Shown: in pieces, positions 1 to 7,571 of the stretch | Layout of the letters: every line of letters starts with the position of its first letter | Numbering within the stretch: position 1 is the first letter of the stretch | Source: an uncultured Treponema sp. | GTDB taxonomy: Bacteria > Spirochaetota > Spirochaetia > Treponematales > Treponemataceae | Assembly (NCBI GenBank): GCA_905236465.1 | Contig: CAJOQA010000198.1 | Coordinates: 1-25,535 of the forward strand | DNA length: 25,535 nucleotides | Direction: 5' to 3' | Translations under genes and position numbers: made by a program | The notes under the pieces: model-generated | Told to the model about the DNA's origin: nothing | Database searches by the model: none | Seen by the model: only the letters and a program-made list of their open reading frames with translations

Positions 1-614
1 GCTTTAGAGCGACCACCACCGGCTCCAAAGATTCCCATTCCACTCATGCTAGAACCAATACGGCGGAATATTATGAAGTAAATGACTAGAAGAAGGATAA
101 AGGGCAAGAGGTTTATAAAAATCTGCAAGAGAACGGAATTCTGTCTAGAAACAAACTTGTACTCAACGCCTTTTTCTAAGAGAAGGTTTTCAAATTTTTC
201 TGTAAATACGCCAGTTGTTCTCCAAACTTCCCGCCCCAAGGTTTCTTCATTCTGAGGCCTTAGAAAGCTAAAAGGAGATCGTGTCTGCTGAATAGGAGCA
301 GATGAAGTTTGTGCCCCAAAGCCTACAAAATAGTTCTCACCCATTTCTACACGGGTAATCCTTCCGTTTTCAATCAGCTTTGAGAATTCTGAAAAGTCTA
401 TAAGTTCAGAGGGTTTATTTACAAAGAATGCATTTATTAAAAGCATTACCCCTACAAGAACAAGTAAAACAAGCCAAAAGGGAGTCTTGCGTGGTCCCCC
501 CTTATTGGGCTTTTTTTCATTCTTATCATCATCTTCCACAGAAAGCTTAAAAAAGCCGTACGGGTCAAACTCGTCTTTTTTCTTATCATCGCGCTTGTCG
601 TTATCGTCGCTCAT
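1..614 (-). CDS. ftsH: ATP-dependent zinc metalloprotease FtsH, N-terminal part (cut by window edge)
   Basis: Only the first 204 codons are present; the AAA and protease domains lie outside the window. FtsH is a membrane-anchored hexameric AAA protease that degrades misfolded membrane proteins and some regulators. Visible here: a charged cytoplasmic tail of about 44 residues, a first membrane segment at about 46-65, an extracytoplasmic region at about 66-160 with the FtsH-like SEFSKLIENGRITRVEMGE stretch, a second membrane segment at about 163-184, and a Gly-rich linker (SGMGIFGAGGGRSK) that normally leads into the AAA domain. The Asp/Lys-rich tail before the first membrane segment is longer than in E. 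coli FtsH, which starts almost directly with the membrane helix. The ATG at 612-614 is the natural start, preceded by a weak GGGG Shine-Dalgarno. A promoter is visible at 655-683. Identification is firm although the catalytic part is unseen. Confidence 0.9.
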   Translation of the reverse strand, partial: MSDDNDKRDDKKKDEFDPYGFFKLSVEDDDKNEKKPNKGGPRKTPFWLVLLVLVGVMLLINAFFVNKPSELIDFSEFSKLIENGRITRVEMGENYFVGFGAQTSSAPIQQTRSPFSFLRPQNEETLGREVWRTTGVFTEKFENLLLEKGVEYKFVSRQNSVLLQIFINLLPFILLLVIYFIIFRRIGSSMSGMGIFGAGGGRSK

Positions 615-654
615 GTTTACCCCAAAATAGAGAAAATTTCCTTTAATATCCTAT

Positions 655-683
655 AATATAAGCAAAATCTTTTCATTAATCAA
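655..683 (-). promoter_or_regulatory. Probable promoter of ftsH
   Basis: On the minus strand a -35 TTGATT (678-683) is followed after exactly 17 bp by a -10 TATATT (655-660). This leaves a leader of about 34 bases before the ftsH ATG. It was found by inspection and has not been tested. Confidence 0.45.
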
Positions 684-1297
684 CTAATATATTAAAAAAT
701 AAGTAGGCCCTACCCATAGGTTACAATAACATTTTGCTATAAGTTTTAAAAAAATGTTTTATCTTAAATTTCAGATTGCGAAAAAAGTTTAAACTAACTA
801 TAGTAATCTTAAATTAAGAAAGGGAGTTTATCAGCGCAAGCTAAAAAACAAAAAAAATGACACAAATTGAATTATCTTTGATTTACCACAAGTATTTTGA
901 GAAAAAGAAAAAGTACCCGCAAAATCAAAAAGAGCATCACGTAACAATTATGTACCCGGAACACAAGATTCCGCCCTCCGAACGAAGGACGGAAAGTTAC
1001 GGAAGTACATCTTTCTGCTGATGGAAGTCGGGAAACTCCCGATTAAGACAGCAGAACCCAACTATGGCAAGCTCCAGACAGAAGCTAATCCATGCGTATA
1101 AAAAAATACAGTCGGGGGATTCTATTTTTATAATAAAAATTTCTTTTAAAAAAGTTGCTTCGCTATAACTCTTTACGGCAGTCCCCTCTCGCCTAAGGAG
1201 TTGTTCGAAGTGGAAGAAAATCATTTTCTTACGGGCAAGCTCAAAAAAAAGAAACTTTTTGAACTTGTCTTACTTAATTTTAACACAGCAATTTTTT

Positions 1298-1323
1298 AAA
1301 ACAAGAAAAACTCTTGTTTTTTT
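1298..1323 (+). terminator. Possible weak intrinsic terminator
   Basis: A perfect 9-bp inverted repeat (AAAACAAGA, loop AAAAC, TCTTGTTTT) runs into seven T residues. The stem has only two G-C pairs, so it would be weak, and it overlaps the -35 region of the next gene. It could stop readthrough from the gene-poor stretch. Confidence 0.35.
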
Positions 1324-1343
1324 ACCTTCTTTTCTGTTATAAT
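1314..1343 (+). promoter_or_regulatory. Probable promoter of the TSCPD gene
   Basis: A consensus TATAAT lies at 1338-1343. A TTGTTT at 1314-1319 sits 18 bp upstream as a plausible -35. The start codon of the next gene is 18 bases after the -10, giving a leader of roughly 12 bases with only GAGA as ribosome-binding site. Confidence 0.5.
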
Positions 1344-1361
1344 TGATTTTGAGATACATTT

Positions 1362-1607
1362 ATGGAAGAAATTACATACAAAACACAGGGAACTTGTGCA
1401 AAAAGCATTCATTTTACACTTGATGGGGATAAAATACGGAACATACGTTTTGAAGGTGGCTGCAACGGAAATCTTAAGGCTATTTCAAAACTTTGCGATG
1501 GAATGACAGCGACACAAATAGCGGAAAAGCTTAGCGGTAATCTATGCGGGGCAAAAAAGACATCTTGTGCCGACCAGTTAGCAAAAGCAGTTATGTCAAT
1601 CAGGTAA
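1362..1607 (+). CDS. TIGR03905-type TSCPD domain protein
   Basis: This 81-residue protein is the full length of a small stand-alone TSCPD-domain protein. Its cysteine pattern is that family's: C12 in TQGTCAKSIHF, C34 in FEGGCNGN, C62 in LCGAKKTSC and C69 in the name-giving TSCxDQLA motif. The domain is related to the C-terminal zinc-binding region of class II ribonucleotide reductase (NrdJ), but the role of the free-standing form is not established. The family usually has CPGN where this protein has CNGN, and an extra Cys sits at position 45. It has its own promoter, and the next gene follows after three bases, so the two are probably co-transcribed. Family assignment is confident; function is unknown. 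Confidence 0.85.
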   Translation: MEEITYKTQGTCAKSIHFTLDGDKIRNIRFEGGCNGNLKAISKLCDGMTATQIAEKLSGNLCGAKKTSCADQLAKAVMSIR

Positions 1608-1610
1608 AAA

Positions 1611-2927
1611 ATGTTCATCCAGTCATATTTTCCAAAATATACAAGGGAACGAATTTTTAAAGATTTCCAGATAAACAGCGAGGAGACTCTTTTATATGCA
1701 ATTTGGCTTGACAGCGAGAATTGCGGTTTTGTTTTTACCGAAAAGCGTTTCTATTGGAATATAAAGACATCGATTTTTCGTGGTAACAATGTAACAGAAA
1801 TAAAAATCCCCAGTAATATTTTACGGAAGAATTCCCACAACCTAAAAGTAAAAACCTATACTAAAAATGTCAGCAAAGCGGAACTTGAAAAGTTAAAGAA
1901 AAACGAACAGCCTGTTTTTTTAGTGATGCAGTCTCCCATTGGGAATATCAGGTTTGACACCGGTCCCCTAACGTATGAAGAGGCTTTAGCCCTAAGGAAA
2001 ATATTCATAACCTATATAAAGACCGGTCATCTGCCCGCAGAATACGCTAAGGGGCACTTTGCAGAAAAGTTAAAAATTCTTTCCGCTGCCTGCAAAGATT
2101 TTATTTCTGCTAGAAAGAAAGTTGAAAAAGTTGAAGAAATAGAAGGGAAAGAAGAAATTCAAGTAGCAGAACAAGAAGTTGCCATTTCTTCCCCAGAAGC
2201 TGAAGCTGAAGAAAAAGCAGAGGCAGAACCTGTCAGTCAGGAAAATGATTCAGATTTAAAAACAGGAGAACCCGTTTACCAGTATGTGGATCCTAGTGAC
2301 TACACCCACAAAAAAACAAGGTTTATACGCAGCTTGCCAGAAGCAGTGTTGCTTAATGCAGCAGACACATTGGCAAGCCTTCTTTATGTAACGGCTGCTA
2401 TTTTTGCAGTAAAACCCGTTCTTTTGGCAAAATTTGTAAGTATTCCCCTAAATGCAGCAGGCATTTTCTTTGCAAGTTTGGGGCGGATTTTTTTCTTGAA
2501 CGACAGTTACGCTTTAAAAAAACTTTCAGAACTTGAAATAAGAAATGAATTTATCAACATTCTTATTGACAAAAAAAATTCTCTTTTTGCTATCTTCCTC
2601 ATTCTATACATCATTGCAAGGCTTACCGTTATTGCCCTTAATAGGGAAAGCCGCAAGGGGCAAAGCTGCGCATTAACACTGCTTTTAGTGCTTTTATGCT
2701 TTTTAATGCCGATAAAGTTTCTTATCTTCGCAGTCCTTGCCTTTATGGGGTATTTAACAATGCAGTTTGCACAGGGCTTTTACCTTCCATTGCTAGGCTA
2801 CAAGGCATTTTTGCTTTTTCTTATTTCCACAGTTGAATACTACATGCTCCACCTCTTTTTGTACCCAGGTTTTCAGGATATAATCGCATCTGTGGTTCAA
2901 GTATTACGGCTACCAGCCTCCTGGTAA
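1611..2927 (+). CDS. Unrecognised membrane protein: PH-like N-terminus, acidic linker, multi-pass C-terminus
   Basis: I do not recognise this 438-residue protein. Three parts are visible. Residues 1-145 are soluble and beta-rich, with FVFTEKRFYWNIKT reminiscent of bacterial PH-like domains (an impression only). Residues about 165-220 form a highly charged linker rich in Glu, Lys and Ala (for example EAEAEEKAEAE) that is probably disordered. Residues about 243-420 hold about five or six hydrophobic stretches: about 245-270, 276-297, 324-343, 353-378, 380-396 and 398-418. No signal peptide or catalytic motif is seen. The start lies three bases after the TSCPD stop, so translation is probably coupled. 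An inner-membrane protein with a cytoplasmic sensing or scaffold domain is the simplest reading. Confidence 0.7.
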   Translation: MFIQSYFPKYTRERIFKDFQINSEETLLYAIWLDSENCGFVFTEKRFYWNIKTSIFRGNNVTEIKIPSNILRKNSHNLKVKTYTKNVSKAELEKLKKNEQPVFLVMQSPIGNIRFDTGPLTYEEALALRKIFITYIKTGHLPAEYAKGHFAEKLKILSAACKDFISARKKVEKVEEIEGKEEIQVAEQEVAISSPEAEAEEKAEAEPVSQENDSDLKTGEPVYQYVDPSDYTHKKTRFIRSLPEAVLLNAADTLASLLYVTAAIFAVKPVLLAKFVSIPLNAAGIFFASLGRIFFLNDSYALKKLSELEIRNEFINILIDKKNSLFAIFLILYIIARLTVIALNRESRKGQSCALTLLLVLLCFLMPIKFLIFAVLAFMGYLTMQFAQGFYLPLLGYKAFLLFLISTVEYYMLHLFLYPGFQDIIASVVQVLRLPASW

Positions 2928-2998
2928 TTTACATCTTCATTTGCTTGCTTTTTGCCTGACTTGGTTGTAAAATATTTTCTATAGGAGTATTTTACAAA

Positions 2999-4300
2999 AT
3001 GATTTGGAATCAGGCAAAAGAGTGTATGAGCCGTGACCAGTTGCAGGAGTTGCAAGGAAAAAGGCTTGTTAAAATTGTAGAAAAAGTTTACCACAATGTT
3101 CCTTACTACCGCAAGAAGATGCAAGATATAGGACTTGAGCCAGGGGATATCCGCGGGCTTGAAGACTTAGAAAAACTTCCTTTTACAACGTATGAAGATT
3201 TAAATGCAGCATATCCATTTGGACTTGCGGCTGTGCCTAAAAGTGAATTGGTTCGCGTACATGCTTCTAGCGGAACCACAGGAAAGCCAAAGATTGCAGT
3301 TTACACAAGAAGAGATATAGATACCTGGTCAGAATGTGCTGCTAGATGCCTTACCATGGCAGGAATAACACGGGATGACATTATTCAAGTAGGCTACGGT
3401 TACGGACTTTTTACCGGAGGTCTGGGTGCCCACTATGGAGCGGAGTACCTGGGAGCCTTGGTTTTGCCAATGTCTACAGGAAATACAAAAAAGCTTATTG
3501 ACATGATGATTGACTGTAAGGCAACAGCCATTGCATGTACCCCATCTTACCTGCTTCACGTAGCAGAAGACCTGCAAAAAGAAGGACTTATCGATAAAAT
3601 CCAACTGAAAACAGCCATTTGTGGGGCTGAGCCTTGGACAGACGAAATGAGGGCTGCCATGGAAGAAAGGCTTCACATAAAGGCCTTTGACATATACGGT
3701 CTTACAGAGGTTATGGGACCAGGTGTTGCAGCTGACTGTGAATGTCATAAGGGACTGCACATTTGGGAAGACCACTTTTTACCAGAAATTCTAGATCCAG
3801 CAACACTAAAGCCCTTGCCAGCAGGTCAGACAGGAGAGCTCGTAATTACAACCCTTACCAAAGAGGGTATGCCAATGCTCCGCTACCGCACAAAGGATTT
3901 AACAAGTCTAGAAACTTCAAAATGCCAGTGTGGCAGAACAATGGCTCGCATCCAGCGCTTTAAGGGAAGAACTGATGACATGCTGATTATCAGAGGGGTA
4001 AATGTATTCCCATCACAGGTAGAGGCAGCCCTGCTCACCATAGACGGAACTACACCGCACTACATGATAAACGTAGACAGGGTAGACAATACTGATACTT
4101 TGGAAGTTCAGGTAGAAGTAGAGGAAAAGTTCTTTAGTGACGAGGTAGCAAAGCTTGAAAACTTATCAAAACAGATACATGACAAGCTGCGGGAGGCTTT
4201 AGGGCTGAACGCAAAAGTCAGCCTGGTGCAGCCCAATGCCCTTGTTCACTCAGATGGAAAAACTAAACACGTTAACGATAAACGCAAGCTATACAAATAA
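2999..4300 (+). CDS. paaK: Phenylacetate-CoA ligase
   Basis: This 433-residue protein matches the usual length of PaaK, an adenylate-forming enzyme that makes arylacetyl-CoA from an arylacetic acid, ATP and CoA in the cytoplasm. Signature motifs are present: the P-loop-like SSGTTGKP at 90-97, YGLTEVMGPG at about 233-242, YRTKDLT at about 295-301, and a C-terminal domain (RGVNVFPSQVE) ending in a Lys-rich tail with the likely adenylation lysine near the end. A ribosome-binding site AGGAG lies at 2983-2988, about 11 bases before the ATG. A tandem-ACT gene follows after nine bases, a pairing common in anaerobes that oxidise aromatic amino acids through indolepyruvate oxidoreductase. No such oxidoreductase is in this window. 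The natural acid could be phenylacetate, indoleacetate or a related compound. Confidence 0.92.
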   Translation: MIWNQAKECMSRDQLQELQGKRLVKIVEKVYHNVPYYRKKMQDIGLEPGDIRGLEDLEKLPFTTYEDLNAAYPFGLAAVPKSELVRVHASSGTTGKPKIAVYTRRDIDTWSECAARCLTMAGITRDDIIQVGYGYGLFTGGLGAHYGAEYLGALVLPMSTGNTKKLIDMMIDCKATAIACTPSYLLHVAEDLQKEGLIDKIQLKTAICGAEPWTDEMRAAMEERLHIKAFDIYGLTEVMGPGVAADCECHKGLHIWEDHFLPEILDPATLKPLPAGQTGELVITTLTKEGMPMLRYRTKDLTSLETSKCQCGRTMARIQRFKGRTDDMLIIRGVNVFPSQVEAALLTIDGTTPHYMINVDRVDNTDTLEVQVEVEEKFFSDEVAKLENLSKQIHDKLREALGLNAKVSLVQPNALVHSDGKTKHVNDKRKLYK

Positions 4301-4309
4301 GGGGGATAT

Positions 4310-4732
4310 ATGTTTATAAAGCAATTGTCAGTTTTTTTGGAAAACAAGAGTGGCTCTTTAGCTCAGGTCCTAAAATTCTTGAGCGAAGAAAATATCAACA
4401 TCTATTCCACCAGCCTTGCCGACACTAACGACTTTGGTGTTCTGCGTATTTTAGTCAGCGACACGGATAAGGCCTATGCAGTGCTAAAAGAAAAGGGCAT
4501 AACTTCTAAAGTAAATGACGTTGTGGGAGTTTCTGTTCCAAATGAAATAGGGGGGCTGCAAAAAGTTGTAGCGGCGGTACTTGAAGGACAAATCAACATC
4601 AGCTACATCTATGGTCTTAGCATCAGCAACGGGGGAGCTAACATAGTAATGAAGACGGACCAGCTAGAAAAAACCGTAGAAATACTAAAAGCAAAGTCTG
4701 TTCCCCTGCTAAGTCAAGACGACCTAGCGTAA
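4310..4732 (+). CDS. Tandem ACT-domain protein
   Basis: This 140-residue protein consists of two ACT domains, at about 4-66 and 71-137, with no catalytic domain. ACT domains are small ligand-binding modules, usually for amino acids. The first begins KQLSVFLENKSGSLAQVLKF, with the typical Gly-Ser at the ligand-binding turn. Free-standing proteins of this type often follow paaK, and a role in sensing an aromatic or branched amino acid to adjust the ligase or its pathway is plausible but unproven. A very strong ribosome-binding site (GGGGGA, 4301-4306) lies in the nine-base gap after paaK, so the pair is one operon. Its last nine bases overlap the 3' end of rpoN on the other strand. Confidence 0.87.
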   Translation: MFIKQLSVFLENKSGSLAQVLKFLSEENINIYSTSLADTNDFGVLRILVSDTDKAYAVLKEKGITSKVNDVVGVSVPNEIGGLQKVVAAVLEGQINISYIYGLSISNGGANIVMKTDQLEKTVEILKAKSVPLLSQDDLA

Positions 4733-6211
4733 GTAAGAAGATTCAATATTCAACTGCGACCTATACTTAGCAACCGTGCGGCGGGCAACCTTTATTCCCC
4801 GCTCAGACAAGGCATCGCTAAGTTTTTGGTCGCTCATTTTTTTTGCATCGTTCTTATGCTCCTCAAGGATTTTTTTCATTTCATACAAAACCTTTTCTTT
4901 GCTGACATCACCGGAAGATTCTTTGCTAAGAGAAGTTGCGGCTGAAATTGCATTTGAAAAGAAATACTTTATGGGGAAAAGCCCCCACTGGCACTGCACA
5001 AACTTGCCATTAGCCATTCTTGAAACAGTAGTTTCATGCACTTTTAAGATATCAGCTAAATCCTGTTGCTTCAGGGGAGCAAGATGACCTGGACCTTCAG
5101 CAAAAAAATCAGCTTGCATAGAAACTATTGCACAAGCGGCCTTAGCCAACGTTTGCTGCCTAAAGTTAAGGGCAGAAATAAATTCCTCTGCTTTCTTTAT
5201 GCTAGAATCTACCATCTTATTTTTTTCAGATGTATATTCAACAAAATCAGGGCTTAAGGACAAGGATGGCACGTTTTCATTTGAAAGGCTGACTAAAAAG
5301 GTGTGCTTTTCACTTTCAACAAGGAGCCCTTTGTTAGAAAAAGGATAAGTTTCATTAGAGCCAATTTCGCTTACGTAAATATCAGGGGAAACAAAATGGG
5401 TTTGCAAAACAGAAAAATTTCTTGCAGGATACGGATCTAAGCCGCGTATAAAAGCAAGGGCTTCTTTGCATTTTTCTGCTGTAAAATCATTCTCCTGCAA
5501 AAAGATTTCACCTTCCTTCTGCGCAAAAAGTTTTTTTTGGGACTTAACAAAGGCCTCAACCTTTTTGCTGATTTTTTCCTCTTGAGGTGGCACTAGAAAA
5601 TCTAAGTGGCCGTTAAGCAAAAAAAGCGCGAGGCTAGGGGCATTTTCTTTTTGCTGAGCCTGCAGCAAAAGACTTTCTTCTGTTGAGGCGCAACAAATTC
5701 CAGAAGGGTCAAAAGATTGCACTACTTTTATACACTTGTCCAAAAGCAGCTGATCTTCTGCCTGATTATTTTTATCTAACAAAGAAAAGGGGGAAAGTAT
5801 AAAAAAGCCCCGCTGATCAAGATTTCCTATAATTTTTTTGCAAAGCCCTTCTTCTTCAGGGCTAAGGCTTGTCATATTCAGCTGAAAAAGCAGGTGGTCC
5901 TGCAAAGACGCCCTATTATCAGGTTGAGCTTCAAGGGCATTTTGAAAATTGTCACTTGCCAACTGTTGAGCAGAGCCAATCCGAGAACTTAGTCGGGTAA
6001 AATCGTTTCCCGCTTTTTTAGTGAATTTTCCTTTTTGTTCAAGCGGGTCATATTGGATAAACAGAGCCGGATTTTCTTCTGCTGCCTTTAAGATTTCATT
6101 TCGTAAATCTCCGGAAGACAAAGAAAGCAGATTGAGAGACTGTATCTGCTTTTGACTCATTACTTGAATTTGAGACTGGTTTTGCGTCTGTTGAAAATCT
6201 AATCCTGCCAT
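4724..6211 (-). CDS. rpoN: RNA polymerase sigma-54 factor
   Basis: This 495-residue protein has all three parts of sigma-54, the sigma factor that reads -24/-12 promoters and needs an AAA activator. Region I is Gln-rich at the N-terminus (FQQTQNQSQIQVMSQKQIQ) and ends in the conserved LRNEILKAAEENPAL. The core-binding region follows. A helix-turn-helix lies at about 385-407 (LADILKVHETTVSRMANGKF), and the RpoN box at 476-484 reads ARRTVAKYR, matching the consensus. The ATG at 6209-6211 has a good ribosome-binding site (AGGAG, 6215-6219). An extended -10 TGCTATACT (6226-6234, minus) is the likely promoter, back to back with that of the DUF1015 gene. I saw no clear -24/-12 sigma-54 promoter in the window, so its regulon lies elsewhere. 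Confidence 0.95.
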   Translation of the reverse strand: MAGLDFQQTQNQSQIQVMSQKQIQSLNLLSLSSGDLRNEILKAAEENPALFIQYDPLEQKGKFTKKAGNDFTRLSSRIGSAQQLASDNFQNALEAQPDNRASLQDHLLFQLNMTSLSPEEEGLCKKIIGNLDQRGFFILSPFSLLDKNNQAEDQLLLDKCIKVVQSFDPSGICCASTEESLLLQAQQKENAPSLALFLLNGHLDFLVPPQEEKISKKVEAFVKSQKKLFAQKEGEIFLQENDFTAEKCKEALAFIRGLDPYPARNFSVLQTHFVSPDIYVSEIGSNETYPFSNKGLLVESEKHTFLVSLSNENVPSLSLSPDFVEYTSEKNKMVDSSIKKAEEFISALNFRQQTLAKAACAIVSMQADFFAEGPGHLAPLKQQDLADILKVHETTVSRMANGKFVQCQWGLFPIKYFFSNAISAATSLSKESSGDVSKEKVLYEMKKILEEHKNDAKKMSDQKLSDALSERGIKVARRTVAKYRSQLNIESSYLR

Positions 6212-6225
6212 AAGCTCCTGCTAAT

Positions 6226-6258
6226 AGTATAGCATAAAATTAAATTGATTGGTATAAT
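6226..6258. promoter_or_regulatory. Overlapping divergent promoters (rpoN and DUF1015)
   Basis: Two extended -10 elements face away from each other in 33 bp. TGCTATACT on the minus strand (6226-6234) serves rpoN, and TGGTATAAT on the plus strand (6250-6258) serves the DUF1015 gene. Neither has a good -35, as expected of extended -10 promoters. The plus-strand -10 lies where the rpoN -35 would be, so polymerase could not easily occupy both at once. Confidence 0.55.
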
Positions 6259-6265
6259 AAAAAGT

Positions 6266-7570
6266 ATGAAAAATTTTCCTGAGTTTGCAATTCAAATCCC
6301 TGAAATCCTGTTGCCAAAAGATAAAGACCTGTCCGTCTGGTCAGTTGTAGCTTGCGACCAATACACGCAAGACCAAGATTACTGGTACAATGTTGAAAAA
6401 ACAGTTGAGGGGAAACCGTCAACTTTTAATCTTATTTACCCTGAAATTTACCTTTCATCTCCAGACAGAGCAGAAAGAATAAAAAAAATCAGGGAAAACA
6501 TGAAAGCCTATCTTGCAAACGGAGTCTTTGATCCTGCTGAAGAAGAAGGTATATATATAGAAAGAAAAACGCCGTACGGTCGCACAAGAAAAGGACTGCT
6601 CCTTGCCATAGATTTAGATTCTTATGAATGGAAGCCCTTTAGCAAGTCCCTGATACGGGCAACGGAAGCAACTATTGTAGAAAGGATTCCGCCCCGTAAA
6701 GAAATAAGGGCTGGAGCCGCACTAGAAAGCCCCCACATAATGCTTTTAGCTGATGACAAGGACGACCTGCTTATAGGAGGACTAGCAGAAGAAGCCAAAA
6801 AAGAAGCCCCCCTATATGATGGAGATTTGATGGCAAATAGCGGCCATATTACCGGCTGGTCGGTAAAGGGCGAAAAGGCTATGCAAAAGATGCAAGAAGC
6901 CTTAAAAAAACTAAAAGAAAAGGGAAAGCAAGAAGATGGCTCATCTTTTTTGTTCGCAGTAGGAGACGGTAACCATTCTTTAGCAACAGCAAAAGCCGTT
7001 TGGGATGAATACAAGGAAAAAAATTCAGAAAGCCCTGCCCGTTACGCTCTTGTTGAAATTGTAAACATTTACGACCAGGGACTGACATTTGAACCCATCC
7101 ACCGCGTACTTTTTAATGCAGAAAGTAAAGCCCTAAGTGAATTTTTAGCAAAAGAAACAGGGGCAGAAATCCGCCAGGTAGAAAGTGAAGCAGAAGTAGA
7201 AAAAGCTGTAAAAGAAACAAAAGGCAACTTTGCCCTTGTTTACCCTGACGGAGACAAATGCAAGTATCTGCTTTTTGAAACAAAGACAGAAGATTTGCTT
7301 GTAAGCAGCCTGCAACCCCTGCTTGACACTTTTATAAAAAATGCAAAGCAAGAAGAAAAAATAGAGATAGACTACATCCACGGAAGCGATGAAGTTTTTA
7401 GGCTTGGGAAAAAGCAGGGTTGCATAACAATTTTGCTGCCACCCGTAGCAAAAGATTCATTTTTTGCCACTATAAGCAAAAAAGGTCCTTTACCAAGAAA
7501 AAGCTTCAGCATGGGAGAAGCGTGCGAGAAACGCTTCTACTTAGAGTGTCGCAGGCTTTTCACAGACTAA
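6266..7570 (+). CDS. DUF1015 family protein
   Basis: This 434-residue protein belongs to the DUF1015 family (COG4198), whose reaction is not established. The hallmark motif DGNHSLATAKAVWDEY lies near residue 236, followed by the conserved LVEIVNIYDQGLTFEPIHR. In several Clostridia relatives sit beside serA and serC, hinting at serine metabolism; no such genes are here. I chose the ATG at 6266 (MKNFPEFAIQIPEILLP), not an in-frame TTG at 6245. The promoter's TATAAT (6253-6258) lies between the two, so an mRNA starting after it cannot contain the TTG. Only seven bases separate the -10 from the ATG and there is no ribosome-binding site, which predicts a leaderless message. The stop is one base from the convergent recQ stop. 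Confidence 0.85.
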   Translation: MKNFPEFAIQIPEILLPKDKDLSVWSVVACDQYTQDQDYWYNVEKTVEGKPSTFNLIYPEIYLSSPDRAERIKKIRENMKAYLANGVFDPAEEEGIYIERKTPYGRTRKGLLLAIDLDSYEWKPFSKSLIRATEATIVERIPPRKEIRAGAALESPHIMLLADDKDDLLIGGLAEEAKKEAPLYDGDLMANSGHITGWSVKGEKAMQKMQEALKKLKEKGKQEDGSSFLFAVGDGNHSLATAKAVWDEYKEKNSESPARYALVEIVNIYDQGLTFEPIHRVLFNAESKALSEFLAKETGAEIRQVESEAEVEKAVKETKGNFALVYPDGDKCKYLLFETKTEDLLVSSLQPLLDTFIKNAKQEEKIEIDYIHGSDEVFRLGKKQGCITILLPPVAKDSFFATISKKGPLPRKSFSMGEACEKRFYLECRRLFTD

Positions 7571-7571
7571 G

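Larger units (their letters stand above)
615..1361. other. Gene-poor intergenic stretch with inverted repeats
   Basis: No convincing gene is seen in these roughly 750 bases. The flanks (615-850 and 1215-1361) are very A+T rich and hold the ftsH promoter and the promoter of the next gene. The middle (about 935-1115) is visibly richer in G+C. It contains a 12-bp imperfect inverted repeat at 970-995 (TTCCGCCCTCCG / CGAAGGACGGAA, two mismatches that become G-U pairs in a minus-strand RNA) and a small hairpin at 1029-1041 (CGGGA / TCCCG). A further paired element lies at 1158-1210 (CTTCG...CGAAG outside AACTC...GAGTT). A 54-codon frame at 857-1021 (+) starts MTQIELSLIYHKYF but lacks a placed ribosome-binding site. 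The patch may be a decayed repeat or an old insertion. Confidence 0.5.

Noticed and set aside
857..1021. 54-codon plus-strand frame (MTQIELSLIYHKYF...)
   Set aside because: No placed ribosome-binding site or promoter, Lys-rich by A-rich sequence, and it runs into a G+C-rich repeat patch. Mentioned but not called as a gene.
997..1224. 75-codon minus-strand frame in the gene-poor stretch
   Set aside because: No ribosome-binding site, low-complexity composition and no recognisable motif; it spans the inverted repeats.
5265..5285. Sigma-54 promoter (TGGCAC at 5265 region)
   Set aside because: No TTGC at the correct spacing and it lies inside the rpoN coding region.
6245..6265. TTG start adding seven residues to the DUF1015 protein
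   Set aside because: The -10 element lies between this TTG and the ATG, so the mRNA would begin downstream of it.
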